This document shows positions 1 through 6,900 of a DNA stretch of 7,154 nt, piece by piece; within the stretch, counting starts at the first letter, position 1; every line of letters starts with the position of its first letter. Under the pieces are notes generated by a model. That model made no database searches, had not been told where the DNA came from, and saw only the letters and a program-made list of their open reading frames with translations. A program made the translations under genes and the position numbers. Origin of the DNA: Candidatus Bathyarchaeota archaeon (lineage in GTDB: Archaea; Thermoproteota; Bathyarchaeia; Bathyarchaeales; Bathycorpusculaceae); NCBI GenBank assembly GCA_003601785.1, contig PIYA01000075.1, forward strand, positions 1 through 7,154. Reading direction: 5' to 3'.

Positions 1-492
1 GAAAAAATAAAAGATTCAGTCAAGAAGCCATTAAGCAGCCTTCGTGTTGCTCAACACACTGGTTGCCATCTAGTCCGTCCCAAAAAGCTAATAGAGAAAG
101 ATGACCCGGAAAATCCAACATTACTTAAAGAACTAATTAAATTGACAGGAGCTAAACCCTTAGATTACATGGATGAAGCTGAATGTTGCGGTAACCCCAT
201 AATAGGGGTAAATGAGTCAATTCCATTCCAGATGGCTAAAGAAAAACTTGAACATATTAGAGCTGTTGGCGCCCAAGCACTTATCACGGTTTGTCCATTC
301 TGCCACATGATGTACGACCTTAACCAGCCTAGAATTGAGAGAGCCTTCAACGAAAAATTCAACATACCAGTACTGCACTACCCACAGTTGTTAGGCTTAG
401 CCATGGGTTTCACACCTGAAGAACTATTGCTGAACGAACTTAGGGTAAAACCAGCTGACCTTTTAAACGAATTTCAAAGGGGAAGGGAGTAA
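1..492 (+). CDS. hdrB: Heterodisulfide reductase subunit B, C-terminal part (5' end outside window)
   Basis: The frame is open from base 1 to the TAA at 490-492, giving 163 residues; the true start lies upstream, so the internal TTG at 142 is not a start. The fragment is the second CCG (cysteine-rich) domain of HdrB: a GCH motif (Cys22), ECCG (Cys62-Cys63) and CPFC (Cys98 and Cys101), i.e. C-X39-CC-X34-CxxC, very close to the motif known to bind the non-cubane iron-sulfur cluster of HdrB. In characterised complexes this subunit is the site where the disulfide (CoM-S-S-CoB in methanogens) is reduced, in the cytoplasm, with electrons from HdrA via HdrC. One base separates it from mvhG, so it is almost surely co-transcribed with the hydrogenase. 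The substrate here is unknown, because non-methanogens also carry HdrB homologues. The family call is secure; the partner subunits are not visible. Confidence 0.93.
   Translation, partial: EKIKDSVKKPLSSLRVAQHTGCHLVRPKKLIEKDDPENPTLLKELIKLTGAKPLDYMDEAECCGNPIIGVNESIPFQMAKEKLEHIRAVGAQALITVCPFCHMMYDLNQPRIERAFNEKFNIPVLHYPQLLGLAMGFTPEELLLNELRVKPADLLNEFQRGRE
478..489 (+). promoter_or_regulatory. Shine-Dalgarno region of mvhG
   Basis: A purine-rich stretch with GGGGAAGGGAG lies inside the last codons of hdrB, a few bases before the ATG at 494. It supports ATG 494 as the start and suggests that translation of mvhG is coupled to termination of hdrB, whose stop codon ends at 492. Confidence 0.6.
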
Positions 493-493
493 A

Positions 494-1486
494 ATGGTTA
501 AAGAAAAATTAAAATTCGCTTTCTACTGGGCTGCCAGTTGCGGTGGTTGTGAAGTAGCTGTTCTAGATATAAACGAGAAAATCTTGGATGTTGCGCAAAT
601 TGCAGACATAGTTTTCTGGCCCGTAGCCATGGACATAAAATACAAAGACGTTGAAAACATGCCAGACAAGTACATAGATGTCTGCTTTTTCAACGGAGCT
701 ATTAGGACGGAAGAAAACGAGAAAATGGCGAAACTGCTTAGAAAGAAATCAAAAACTTTGATCGCGTACGGATCATGCTCATACATGGGAGGAATACCTG
801 GCTTGGCAAACATCGCAAACAGAAAAGAAGTGTTTGAAAAAGTTTACCTCAAAAACATTTCCACAGTCAACCCTAATGGCGTAACTCCTAAAACTCGAGT
901 TAAAGTTAAAGAGGGAGAATTGGAGCTTCCGGGATTCTACGACACGGTTAAAACTTTAGACCAAACGGTGGATGTTGACTATTATATTCCGGGATGCCCC
1001 CCACAAGTTGAACTTACATTAAATGCTTTAGAAATTATAGCAAAGGGTGAGCTTCCGCCGAAGGGTTCAGTGCTCGCTCCGTTAAAATCAGTCTGCGATG
1101 AATGCCCATTAAACCCTCTAAAGAAAGAGAAGATACAAATCCCTGAAATACATCGCATCCACGAAACAATTCCAGACCCCAACAAATGCTTTCTAGAACA
1201 AGGGATAATCTGCATGGGTCCGGCAACCCGCGGAGGATGCGGTGCAAGATGTATAAAGGCTGGTATGCCATGCACTGGATGTGGAGGCCCTTGTCCAAAC
1301 TCGCCCGAGCAAGGAGCTGCGATGATAAGTGCCTTAGCGTCATTGCTTGGCTTAGAAGAGGAGAAGGAGAAATACTCAGAAGCTGACGTTGAAAAGCTTA
1401 TTGCTCAAATAAAAGATCCGTTGGGAACCTTTTACATGTACTCGCTACCCTCTTCAATTCTAAGGAGGAAGGTCATGAAAAAATGA
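494..1486 (+). CDS. mvhG: F420-non-reducing [NiFe] hydrogenase small (electron-transfer) subunit MvhG
   Basis: This 330-residue protein is the iron-sulfur subunit that carries electrons from the [NiFe] site of MvhA towards MvhD/HdrA in the cytoplasmic HdrABC-MvhADG complex. The N-terminal half holds the proximal [4Fe-4S] ligands: SCGGCE (Cys16, Cys19), YGSCSYMGG (Cys95) and IPGCPP (Cys168). The C-terminal half is a ferredoxin-like Cys-rich region with Cys201, 204, 232, 240, 249, 253, 260, 263 and 267, enough for two further clusters; I do not assign each ligand. The GCGARC and CTGCGGPCP patterns are typical of group 3 hydrogenase small subunits. There is no Tat signal or membrane anchor, so it is a soluble enzyme. 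The ATG at 494 follows a good ribosome site and sits one base after the hdrB stop; its TGA overlaps the mvhA start. Vhu-type paralogues share the architecture, so the exact symbol is by homology only. Confidence 0.93.
   Translation: MVKEKLKFAFYWAASCGGCEVAVLDINEKILDVAQIADIVFWPVAMDIKYKDVENMPDKYIDVCFFNGAIRTEENEKMAKLLRKKSKTLIAYGSCSYMGGIPGLANIANRKEVFEKVYLKNISTVNPNGVTPKTRVKVKEGELELPGFYDTVKTLDQTVDVDYYIPGCPPQVELTLNALEIIAKGELPPKGSVLAPLKSVCDECPLNPLKKEKIQIPEIHRIHETIPDPNKCFLEQGIICMGPATRGGCGARCIKAGMPCTGCGGPCPNSPEQGAAMISALASLLGLEEEKEKYSEADVEKLIAQIKDPLGTFYMYSLPSSILRRKVMKK
1462..1472 (+). promoter_or_regulatory. Shine-Dalgarno region of mvhA
   Basis: AAGGAGGAAGGT lies within the 3' end of mvhG, 10-14 bases before the mvhA ATG at 1483. 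The in-frame-with-mvhG ATG at 1475 leads only to three codons before a stop, so it does not compete as a gene start. Confidence 0.6.
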
Positions 1487-2937
1487 AGGAAATAGTCATA
1501 AACCCTATTACAAGACTTGAAGGCCATGGAAAAATCACGATTTTCCTGAACGAAGAGGGAAACGTTGAAAACGCTTATCTTCAAATTCCAGAATTAAGAG
1601 GCTTTGAAAGATTCTGTGTGGGAAGAAAAGCTGAGGACATGCCGCAACTAACAAGCAGAATATGTGGAGTCTGCCCAATTGCTCATCATTACGCTAGCAC
1701 AAAAGCTTTGGACGCCGCCTTCAGTGTGGAGCCGCCCTCAGCTGCAAAAAAACTTAGAGAACTTATGTACTGCGGATACATGGTTGCAGATCACTTGTTA
1801 CACTTCTATTTCTTCGGTGTTCCAGATTTTCTTGTAGGACCAGAGGCTCCACCTGCAGAAAGAAACATTTTCGGTGTGATTAAAAAAGCTGGATTAGACG
1901 TCGGTAAAGAAGTAATAAAACATAGAGCTTATGGACAACGGATAGTTGAGATGATAGGTGGAAAGTCGATTCATCCAGTATGTGGACTTCCTGGAGGCAA
2001 TTCTAAGCCCTTGTCGGAAGAGGAAAGGCGAGAGATAGAGAAAATGGCGGCTTCTTGTGTGGAGTTTGCAAAGTTTTCGCTGAAACTGTTTGATGACGTT
2101 GTATTAAAAAGCGAGAAATACATGGAACTAATCAAGAGTGATGCGTATACCCTTAAAACATATTACATGGGCTTAGTGGATAAAGACAACAAAGTCAACT
2201 TTTATGATGGAAAAGTGCGTGTAGTTGACCAAACAGGTAAAGAAATCGTGAAGTTCTCTTCACATGAATATTTGGATATAATTGAAGAGCATGTTGAAGA
2301 ATGGACCTACGTAAAGTTTCCATACTTAAAGAAAATAGGCTGGAAAGGATTTAGTGATGGACCAGACAGCGGGGTTTACAGAGTTGGGCCGCTTGCGAGA
2401 TTGAATGTCGCAGATGGTATGGCGACGCCGCTTGCACAGAAAGAATATGAACGTATGTATGAAACACTCGGTGGAAAACCAGTTCATTCAACTTTGGCTT
2501 TTCACTGGGCGAGATTAATAGAAATACTTTATGCTTCTGAACGAGCCTTAGAACTAAGTAAAGATGATGAAATTACTAGTAAGGAAATTCGCAACATGCC
2601 AAATGAGCCTGGGGAAGGTGTGGGAATTACTGAAGCTGCGCGTGGTACACTGTTTCATCATTACAAACTTGATAAAGATGGGTTGGTGAAAAACGTTAAC
2701 TTAATTGTGCCTACTACAAGCAACTATGCTGCCATCTGCATGTCAATTCGTGACGCAGCTAAAGGCTTAATCCATGGTGGCAACATAAACCAGGGCTTAC
2801 TTAACAGAGTTGAGATGGCTTTCAGAGCTTACGATCCTTGCTTCGCATGTGCCTCCCACTTCGCATTTGGGCAGATGCCGCTAACAGTAGACATTTATAA
2901 CCATGAGAAAAAACTTCTCAAAACAATTCAAAGATAA
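1483..2937 (+). CDS. mvhA: F420-non-reducing [NiFe] hydrogenase large (catalytic) subunit MvhA
   Basis: This 484-residue protein carries the [NiFe] centre that splits H2. The N-terminal ITRLEGHGKI motif is typical of the family. The L1 motif RICGVCPIAH gives Cys61, Cys64 and His68; the C-terminal L2 motif DPCFACASH gives Cys453 and Cys456, so all four nickel ligands are present and neither motif has a selenocysteine (TGA) codon. L2 is followed by 25 residues (460-484) after His459; in this family such a tail is removed by a dedicated endopeptidase after nickel insertion, so the protein is made as a precursor. Length and motifs fit group 3c (Mvh/Vhu) rather than the F420-reducing FrhA, although that split is by overall resemblance and context (next to hdrB). 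Its ATG overlaps the mvhG TGA (ATGA at 1483-1486), indicating translational coupling. A T-rich tract follows. Confidence 0.95.
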   Translation: MKEIVINPITRLEGHGKITIFLNEEGNVENAYLQIPELRGFERFCVGRKAEDMPQLTSRICGVCPIAHHYASTKALDAAFSVEPPSAAKKLRELMYCGYMVADHLLHFYFFGVPDFLVGPEAPPAERNIFGVIKKAGLDVGKEVIKHRAYGQRIVEMIGGKSIHPVCGLPGGNSKPLSEEERREIEKMAASCVEFAKFSLKLFDDVVLKSEKYMELIKSDAYTLKTYYMGLVDKDNKVNFYDGKVRVVDQTGKEIVKFSSHEYLDIIEEHVEEWTYVKFPYLKKIGWKGFSDGPDSGVYRVGPLARLNVADGMATPLAQKEYERMYETLGGKPVHSTLAFHWARLIEILYASERALELSKDDEITSKEIRNMPNEPGEGVGITEAARGTLFHHYKLDKDGLVKNVNLIVPTTSNYAAICMSIRDAAKGLIHGGNINQGLLNRVEMAFRAYDPCFACASHFAFGQMPLTVDIYNHEKKLLKTIQR

Positions 2938-2940
2938 ACG

Positions 2941-2974
2941 TTTATTTTTCCTTTTACTTTTTGTTTTGTCTTTT
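2941..2974 (+). terminator. T-rich tract after mvhA, candidate archaeal terminator
   Basis: Of these 34 bases 26 are T, in runs of 3-5 broken by single A, C or G, directly after the mvhA stop. Archaeal RNA polymerase terminates at such oligo-T tracts without needing a hairpin. It would end, at least partly, the hdrB-mvhG-mvhA transcript before the protease gene, which has no obvious TATA element of its own in the 44 nt gap. Termination may therefore be incomplete. Confidence 0.55.
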
Positions 2975-2981
2975 GGTGTTA

Positions 2982-3481
2982 ATGATGAATAATGAAAAAT
3001 ACGATATTGCCATTGAATTAGAAAGGTGGCTTTCAGACGCTGAAAAGGTAGTTGTTGCCGGAATTGGCAATCCGATTCGCATGGACGATTTTGTTGGAGT
3101 AAAAATTATCCAAGACCTCCATGGCAAAGTTTCCGAAAAAGTATACTTATTAGAATGCGAGACAGTCCCGGAAAGTTTCATTCAGCAGATAATAGATTTT
3201 AATCCAACCCATGTGCTTTTGATAGACGCCGCAATTCTGGGACTAAAACCTGGAGAGGCAAAACTAGTTAAGCCCCCGAAGAGTTAACCGTTTTTCCAGC
3301 ATACTCTACTCACATGCTTCCCCTAAGAGTTTTCTGTGAACAACTTTCTCAAATGATTAGCGTAAAAATCGCTTTGTTGCTTATAGAGCCTAAAAAAGCA
3401 GATTTCGGAGAAGGATTAACTCCAGAGGTACAGGTTGCAGCAAAGGAAATCACGAAAATCTTACTTTTTAGTCTTCCATGA
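2982..3481 (+). pseudogene. Hydrogenase maturation protease (M52/HycI-like), split by a -1 frameshift
   Basis: Members of this family clip the C-terminal tail of the [NiFe] large subunit. The first frame runs from ATG 2982 (or 2985, better spaced from GGTG at 2975-2978) to TAA 3285-3287, 101 residues, with GIGNPIRMDDFVG (Asp35-Asp36, the acidic metal site) and LLIDAA (Asp82). It stops before the third metal ligand. The rest is in the -1 frame, open from 3272 to TGA 3479-3481: PEELTV, then STHMLPL with the expected His, then an IEPKKADFGEGLTPEV segment typical of the family C-terminus. One extra C in the CCCCC run at 3273-3277 would restore a continuous 166-residue protein, the normal length, with His at residue 111. 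Both halves look well conserved, so the lesion is recent, a sequencing or assembly indel, or programmed frameshifting. As written, neither product would be active. MvhA next door is the obvious substrate. Confidence 0.85.
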
Positions 3482-3492
3482 AAAGAAAAGAT
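3481..3492 (-). terminator. T-rich tract downstream of ppa, candidate terminator
   Basis: Read on the minus strand, ATCTTTTCTTTT follows the ppa stop by about 50 bases. The 61 nt between the two convergent genes (3482-3542) shows nothing else recognisable. The plus-strand protease ends with its own short T-run at about 3461-3469 (TTACTTTTT), inside its last codons. Confidence 0.35.
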
Positions 3493-3542
3493 CATTAACA
3501 CTAGAACTTACTATCTAGCTACTGAACACACGCCCCACTAGG

Positions 3543-4088
3543 TTATTTCTCAAATTTTCCTTTGTAACGTTGGATAGCTAACGAGATTATGTAGATTATG
3601 TTTTCAGCAACCTTAGCGTCCTTCCAGCCTTTGATTCTAACCCATTTTTTAGGTTCAAGCTTCTTATAATTCAGAAAGAAATCCGCGATCTCAGCCTTCA
3701 AATGCCTAGCAACGTTTGTCACATCTTTAACTTCTTCGAATCTTGGATCTCCTATGGGAACCCCTAATATTTTGTCGTCTTCTCCGTTTTCATCCTCGGT
3801 CGTTAGCACACCGATTGGTCTGACGACCATTACGCAGCCTGGAAAAGTGGGTTTGGTGGTTAGCACTAAAATGTCTAATGGGTCTTCGTCGATGGACCAT
3901 GTTCTGGGGATTATGCCGTAGTCGCCTGGATAGTATAGGGCTGAGTACAAAACGCGGTCAAGTTTGAAGACGCCGGTTTCACAGTCGAACTCGTACTTGT
4001 TGCTGCATCCGTTCGGCACCTCCACGACTGTGTAAACTTTACGGGGTGGGTCTGGACCCGTTGGAAGGTCTCTCCACAGATTGGTCAT
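3543..4088 (-). CDS. ppa: Inorganic pyrophosphatase, family I
   Basis: This 181-residue soluble enzyme hydrolyses pyrophosphate to two phosphates, using Mg2+. The active-site residues of family I can be followed in order: Glu23 (VEVP), Lys31 and Glu33 (NKYEFD), Arg46 (LDR), the YYPGDYG loop (Tyr53, Tyr57), the signature DEDPLD with Asp67, Asp69 and Asp72, then Asp99, Asp104 and Lys106 (EDENGEDDK), and Tyr141-Lys142. Length is normal for archaeal and bacterial family I enzymes. The ATG (4088-4086) overlaps the stop of the acyl-CoA synthetase fusion gene as ATGA, and a perfect ribosome site lies 7 nt ahead, so the two proteins are probably made from one transcript. Removal of pyrophosphate would pull AMP-forming acyl or aminoacyl activation forward; the ADP-forming synthetase itself makes none, so the coupling points to shared energy or acyl metabolism rather than to one reaction. 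Confidence 0.96.
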   Translation of the reverse strand: MTNLWRDLPTGPDPPRKVYTVVEVPNGCSNKYEFDCETGVFKLDRVLYSALYYPGDYGIIPRTWSIDEDPLDILVLTTKPTFPGCVMVVRPIGVLTTEDENGEDDKILGVPIGDPRFEEVKDVTNVARHLKAEIADFFLNYKKLEPKKWVRIKGWKDAKVAENIIYIISLAIQRYKGKFEK

Positions 4089-6868
4089 TCCTCTATCACC
4101 TCCGGTTTCTTTTCTTCTTCTTTTTCCACTTGCACTTCTTCTTTCACGGTTTCCTGTGTTTCTGGTTGGATTCCTAACTCTTCTTCTTTAAGGTTAAGAG
4201 TCGCCTTTACAACGTCTTCTTCATATTTGATGTTGAAACCCATCTTCTTCATGAGGTTTATTGCTCTGTAGTTATCCGGCAGCATTACACCGTAAATTGT
4301 TTCAAGTCCCTTGTCCTTGCAGACTTCAATCATGTAATCCATCATCTTAGTCCCTAAACCTAGACCTTGCCATGGATCAGCAACGATTATGGCTACCTCG
4401 CCTGTTTTTCCGTCAGGTTCGATGACCAATCTGACGACGCCTAATATCTTTCTGATTCCACCTTCGTTTAGTTCTGCCACTATGCCTATCTCTCTGTCGT
4501 AGTCGATGTTGCAGTAGCGCACTCTAACCTCATGCGGTGTGTCTTTGATCACTTCGAAGAACCTGTAGCGGATGGATTCCTCTGAAAAGTTCCTGAACAT
4601 TTCAAGCCATAACGGTTCATCTTCTGGTTTTATCGGTCTTAGGATAACGGTTCTTCCGTCGCGGAGCTTCCATAACGTTTCATACTTTTTAGGATAGGGA
4701 CTTATCACCAGATGCTCATGTGGCTTAAGCTTTGCAAAAACCCGTTTCTTGTCGATCACTACTCGTGCGTCTAAGGCGAACGCTTCCTTTTCATCTATGA
4801 ACAACGGGTTAATGTCCACCTCTTTCAACTGTGGAAAATCAACGAGCATCTGAGAGAAGCGCACCATAATCTCTTCCAAAAGCCTAATGTTCGCTGGCGG
4901 CACATTCCTGTAGCCTTTAAGCAGCTGGTAAACCTTTGTTTCTTCCATTATCCTTCTGGCTAACGTCTGGTTTAACGGCGGAAGCCCTATAGCAACATCC
5001 CTAAAAAGTTCAACACCGATACCTCCCATGCCGAATAGGATTACTGGACCGAAAAGCATGTCGGTTTTGGCTCCGATGATTACTTCGTAGCCTTGCTTTT
5101 TGATCATCGGTTGAACCGTGACTCCTTGAATCTCTGCGTTTGGATTATATTCTCTGGCTCTTTGCATGATTAGATCGAAGGCTTTTCGAAGTTCAGCCTC
5201 AGAGTTTATGTCAAGAACAACTCCTCCAGCGTCGGTTTTGTGAACTATCTGAGGGGACAGAATCTTCAACACCACGGGATAACCTATCTGTGAGGCTAAA
5301 ACCGCGGCTTCATCCGCTGTTTTTGCAACGGAAGTTTTGACGACTGGAATGTCGTAGTATTCCAAAAGTTTTTTCGCTTCAGCCTCGGTTAATACTTCAC
5401 GGTTTTCAAGAGCCGCGTTTCTCATTATTACAAAGAGTGGACGTTTCGGCGGGACGACATCCACTGGCAGTTCTTCAGGTGTTTCGTAGAGAAGTTCAAG
5501 GTTGCGTTTGTACTGGTACATGTACATGTATGTTTTGACAGCTTGTTCTGGAGTGGAATATGTTGGAATGCTGTTTTCGTTGAAGATGCTGTTCGCTTTT
5601 TCCACCTCTTCGTGACCCATGAAAGATGTTAAGATGGTTTTGTTACAATATCCTCTGCCTTTACACAGTTTTACGATGCTTTTCGCTATTTTAGCCGGAT
5701 CTTCCACACCTTGAGGGGTGTAAATTATCAACAAGCCGTCAACGTTTTCATCCTTAAGACACGCCTCAACAACCGCTGTGTATCTGTCGGCTTTTGCGTC
5801 TCCTAAAATGTCGATGGGGTTTCCCCTACTCCAGTAATGGGGCAGAATGCTGTTAAGAGTCTCCATGGTTTTTGGGCTTAGCTTAGCCAGCTTTCCACCT
5901 CTGGATATGAGGGCATCCGTAGCCATCACGCCTGGACCGCCAGCGTTAGTGATAATGGCGAGGTTTGGACCCTTCGGTAAGGGTTGCATGCCCAAAACTT
6001 CAGCGGCGTTGAATAAGTCACCGATTTCCTCTACACGCACTATTCCGGCACGTTTGAACGCTGCGTCGTAGACCATGTCTTCTCCCGCAAGTGATCCTGT
6101 GTGGGAAGCCACGGCGTGGGCGCTTTCACTGAATTTTCCAGCTTTCACAACGATTATCGGTTTTGTCCTTGCAAAGTGTCTTGCGGCGCTCATGAACTCT
6201 CTGGCGTCCGTTATCCCCTCAATGTACATTAGGATGCTTCTTGTTTTCGGGTCTGTGCCGAAGTAGTCTATGAGATCGCCGAAGTCAACGTCAACCATGG
6301 AGCCTATGGAGACGAAGTTGCTGAAGCCTATGTTTTCGTGGACAGCCCAGTCGAGGATTGCTGCGCATAAAGCGCCGCTCTGAGAGATGAATGCTATGTT
6401 TCCGGGTTTCGGCATTTTAGCCGTAAATGTTGCGTTGAGGTTTATGCTTGGACGGATTATGCCTAAACAGTTTGGTCCTATTATGCGGAGGTTGTACCTC
6501 TTTTTTATCTCAAGAATCTTGTCTTCTAACGCTTTTCCCTCAGGTCCAACCTCTTTGAAACCCGCTGAGATTATGATTATTCCGGGTATTCCAGCCTTTC
6601 CACACTGCTCCACGATGTCTGGAACGGTCTTAGCCGGAGTGGCAATCACGGCTAGGTCAACGGTTTCCGGAAGCTGATCAACGGTTTTGTACGCTTTGAA
6701 ACCGAGGATTTCGGTTTTGTGAATGTTAACTGGATAAACCTTACCCTGATAGCCTAGCTCTGTGAGGTTTTTCATTAGAATGTAGCCTACGGAGCCTTCT
6801 TCGTCGCTGGCTCCTATCACGGCTATGCTTTTGGGATTAAAAATCTTATCAAGATTTAAGGTGACCAA
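4085..6868 (-). CDS. ADP-forming acyl-CoA synthetase (alpha-beta fusion) with C-terminal GNAT acetyltransferase domain
   Basis: Family enzymes convert acyl-CoA + ADP + Pi to acid + CoA + ATP. Starting at TTG 6868-6866, which has AAAGGAGG 7 nt upstream, the protein has 927 residues; an in-frame TTG at 6907 would add 13. Domains: CoA-binding Rossmann (about 5-130, SIAVIGAS), two succinyl-CoA-ligase-like domains (about 130-450; phosphohistidine His256 in ASHTGSLAG), ATP-grasp beta part (about 480-710; second histidine His543 in IVHKTDAGG, nucleotide loop GMGGIGVE), GNAT domain (about 734-892; acetyl-CoA loop QGLGLG at 834-839, candidate general-base Glu824), then an acidic Glu/Lys-rich tail of about 35 residues. 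The order matches bacterial protein acetyltransferase Pat/PatZ, whose synthetase part is reported inactive; here both relay histidines remain. It may be an ATP-forming synthetase, a CoA-sensing lysine acetyltransferase, or both. It overlaps ppa downstream. Confidence 0.92.
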   Translation of the reverse strand: MVTLNLDKIFNPKSIAVIGASDEEGSVGYILMKNLTELGYQGKVYPVNIHKTEILGFKAYKTVDQLPETVDLAVIATPAKTVPDIVEQCGKAGIPGIIIISAGFKEVGPEGKALEDKILEIKKRYNLRIIGPNCLGIIRPSINLNATFTAKMPKPGNIAFISQSGALCAAILDWAVHENIGFSNFVSIGSMVDVDFGDLIDYFGTDPKTRSILMYIEGITDAREFMSAARHFARTKPIIVVKAGKFSESAHAVASHTGSLAGEDMVYDAAFKRAGIVRVEEIGDLFNAAEVLGMQPLPKGPNLAIITNAGGPGVMATDALISRGGKLAKLSPKTMETLNSILPHYWSRGNPIDILGDAKADRYTAVVEACLKDENVDGLLIIYTPQGVEDPAKIAKSIVKLCKGRGYCNKTILTSFMGHEEVEKANSIFNENSIPTYSTPEQAVKTYMYMYQYKRNLELLYETPEELPVDVVPPKRPLFVIMRNAALENREVLTEAEAKKLLEYYDIPVVKTSVAKTADEAAVLASQIGYPVVLKILSPQIVHKTDAGGVVLDINSEAELRKAFDLIMQRAREYNPNAEIQGVTVQPMIKKQGYEVIIGAKTDMLFGPVILFGMGGIGVELFRDVAIGLPPLNQTLARRIMEETKVYQLLKGYRNVPPANIRLLEEIMVRFSQMLVDFPQLKEVDINPLFIDEKEAFALDARVVIDKKRVFAKLKPHEHLVISPYPKKYETLWKLRDGRTVILRPIKPEDEPLWLEMFRNFSEESIRYRFFEVIKDTPHEVRVRYCNIDYDREIGIVAELNEGGIRKILGVVRLVIEPDGKTGEVAIIVADPWQGLGLGTKMMDYMIEVCKDKGLETIYGVMLPDNYRAINLMKKMGFNIKYEEDVVKATLNLKEEELGIQPETQETVKEEVQVEKEEEKKPEVIEE
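4096..4103 (-). promoter_or_regulatory. Strong Shine-Dalgarno of ppa
   Basis: Minus-strand GGAGGTGA lies within the last codons of the upstream synthetase gene, 7 nt before the ppa ATG. It is an eight-base match to the anti-Shine-Dalgarno end of 16S rRNA. It fixes the ppa start and suggests efficient initiation in addition to any coupling through the ATGA overlap. Confidence 0.75.
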
Positions 6869-6875
6869 GTGTAAG

Positions 6876-6884
6876 CCTCCTTTT
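6876..6884 (-). promoter_or_regulatory. Shine-Dalgarno deciding the start of the synthetase-GNAT gene
   Basis: Minus-strand AAAAGGAGG ends 7 nt before TTG 6868-6866. This position lies inside the reading frame of the longer alternative beginning at TTG 6907, for which no comparable site is seen. The shorter form also begins closer to the conserved FNPKSIAVIGA segment, which supports it. Confidence 0.7.
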
Positions 6885-6900
6885 AGGGGTGATGTATGAT

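Noticed and set aside
142..492. A separate small gene starting at TTG 142
   Set aside because: The frame is open to base 1 and encodes the first Cys of the HdrB CCG motif upstream of 142, so this is only the tail of hdrB.
523..1343. Antisense reading frames of about 100 codons opposite mvhG (523-813, 982-1275, 1035-1343)
   Set aside because: They lie on the reverse strand of a well-recognised gene, overlap one another, and show no family motif; Cys/His richness merely mirrors the coding strand.
2961..2981. Upstream TTG start (2961) for the hydrogenase protease, adding a hydrophobic MFCLLVL lead
   Set aside because: These codons fall inside the T-rich terminator-like tract, have no ribosome site, and the ATG pair at 2982/2985 with GGTG ahead is a better start.
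5847..6677. Plus-strand reading frames opposite the synthetase gene (5847-6071, 6075-6266, 6387-6677)
   Set aside because: They are complementary-strand shadows of conserved synthetase domains with no ribosome sites or recognisable domains.
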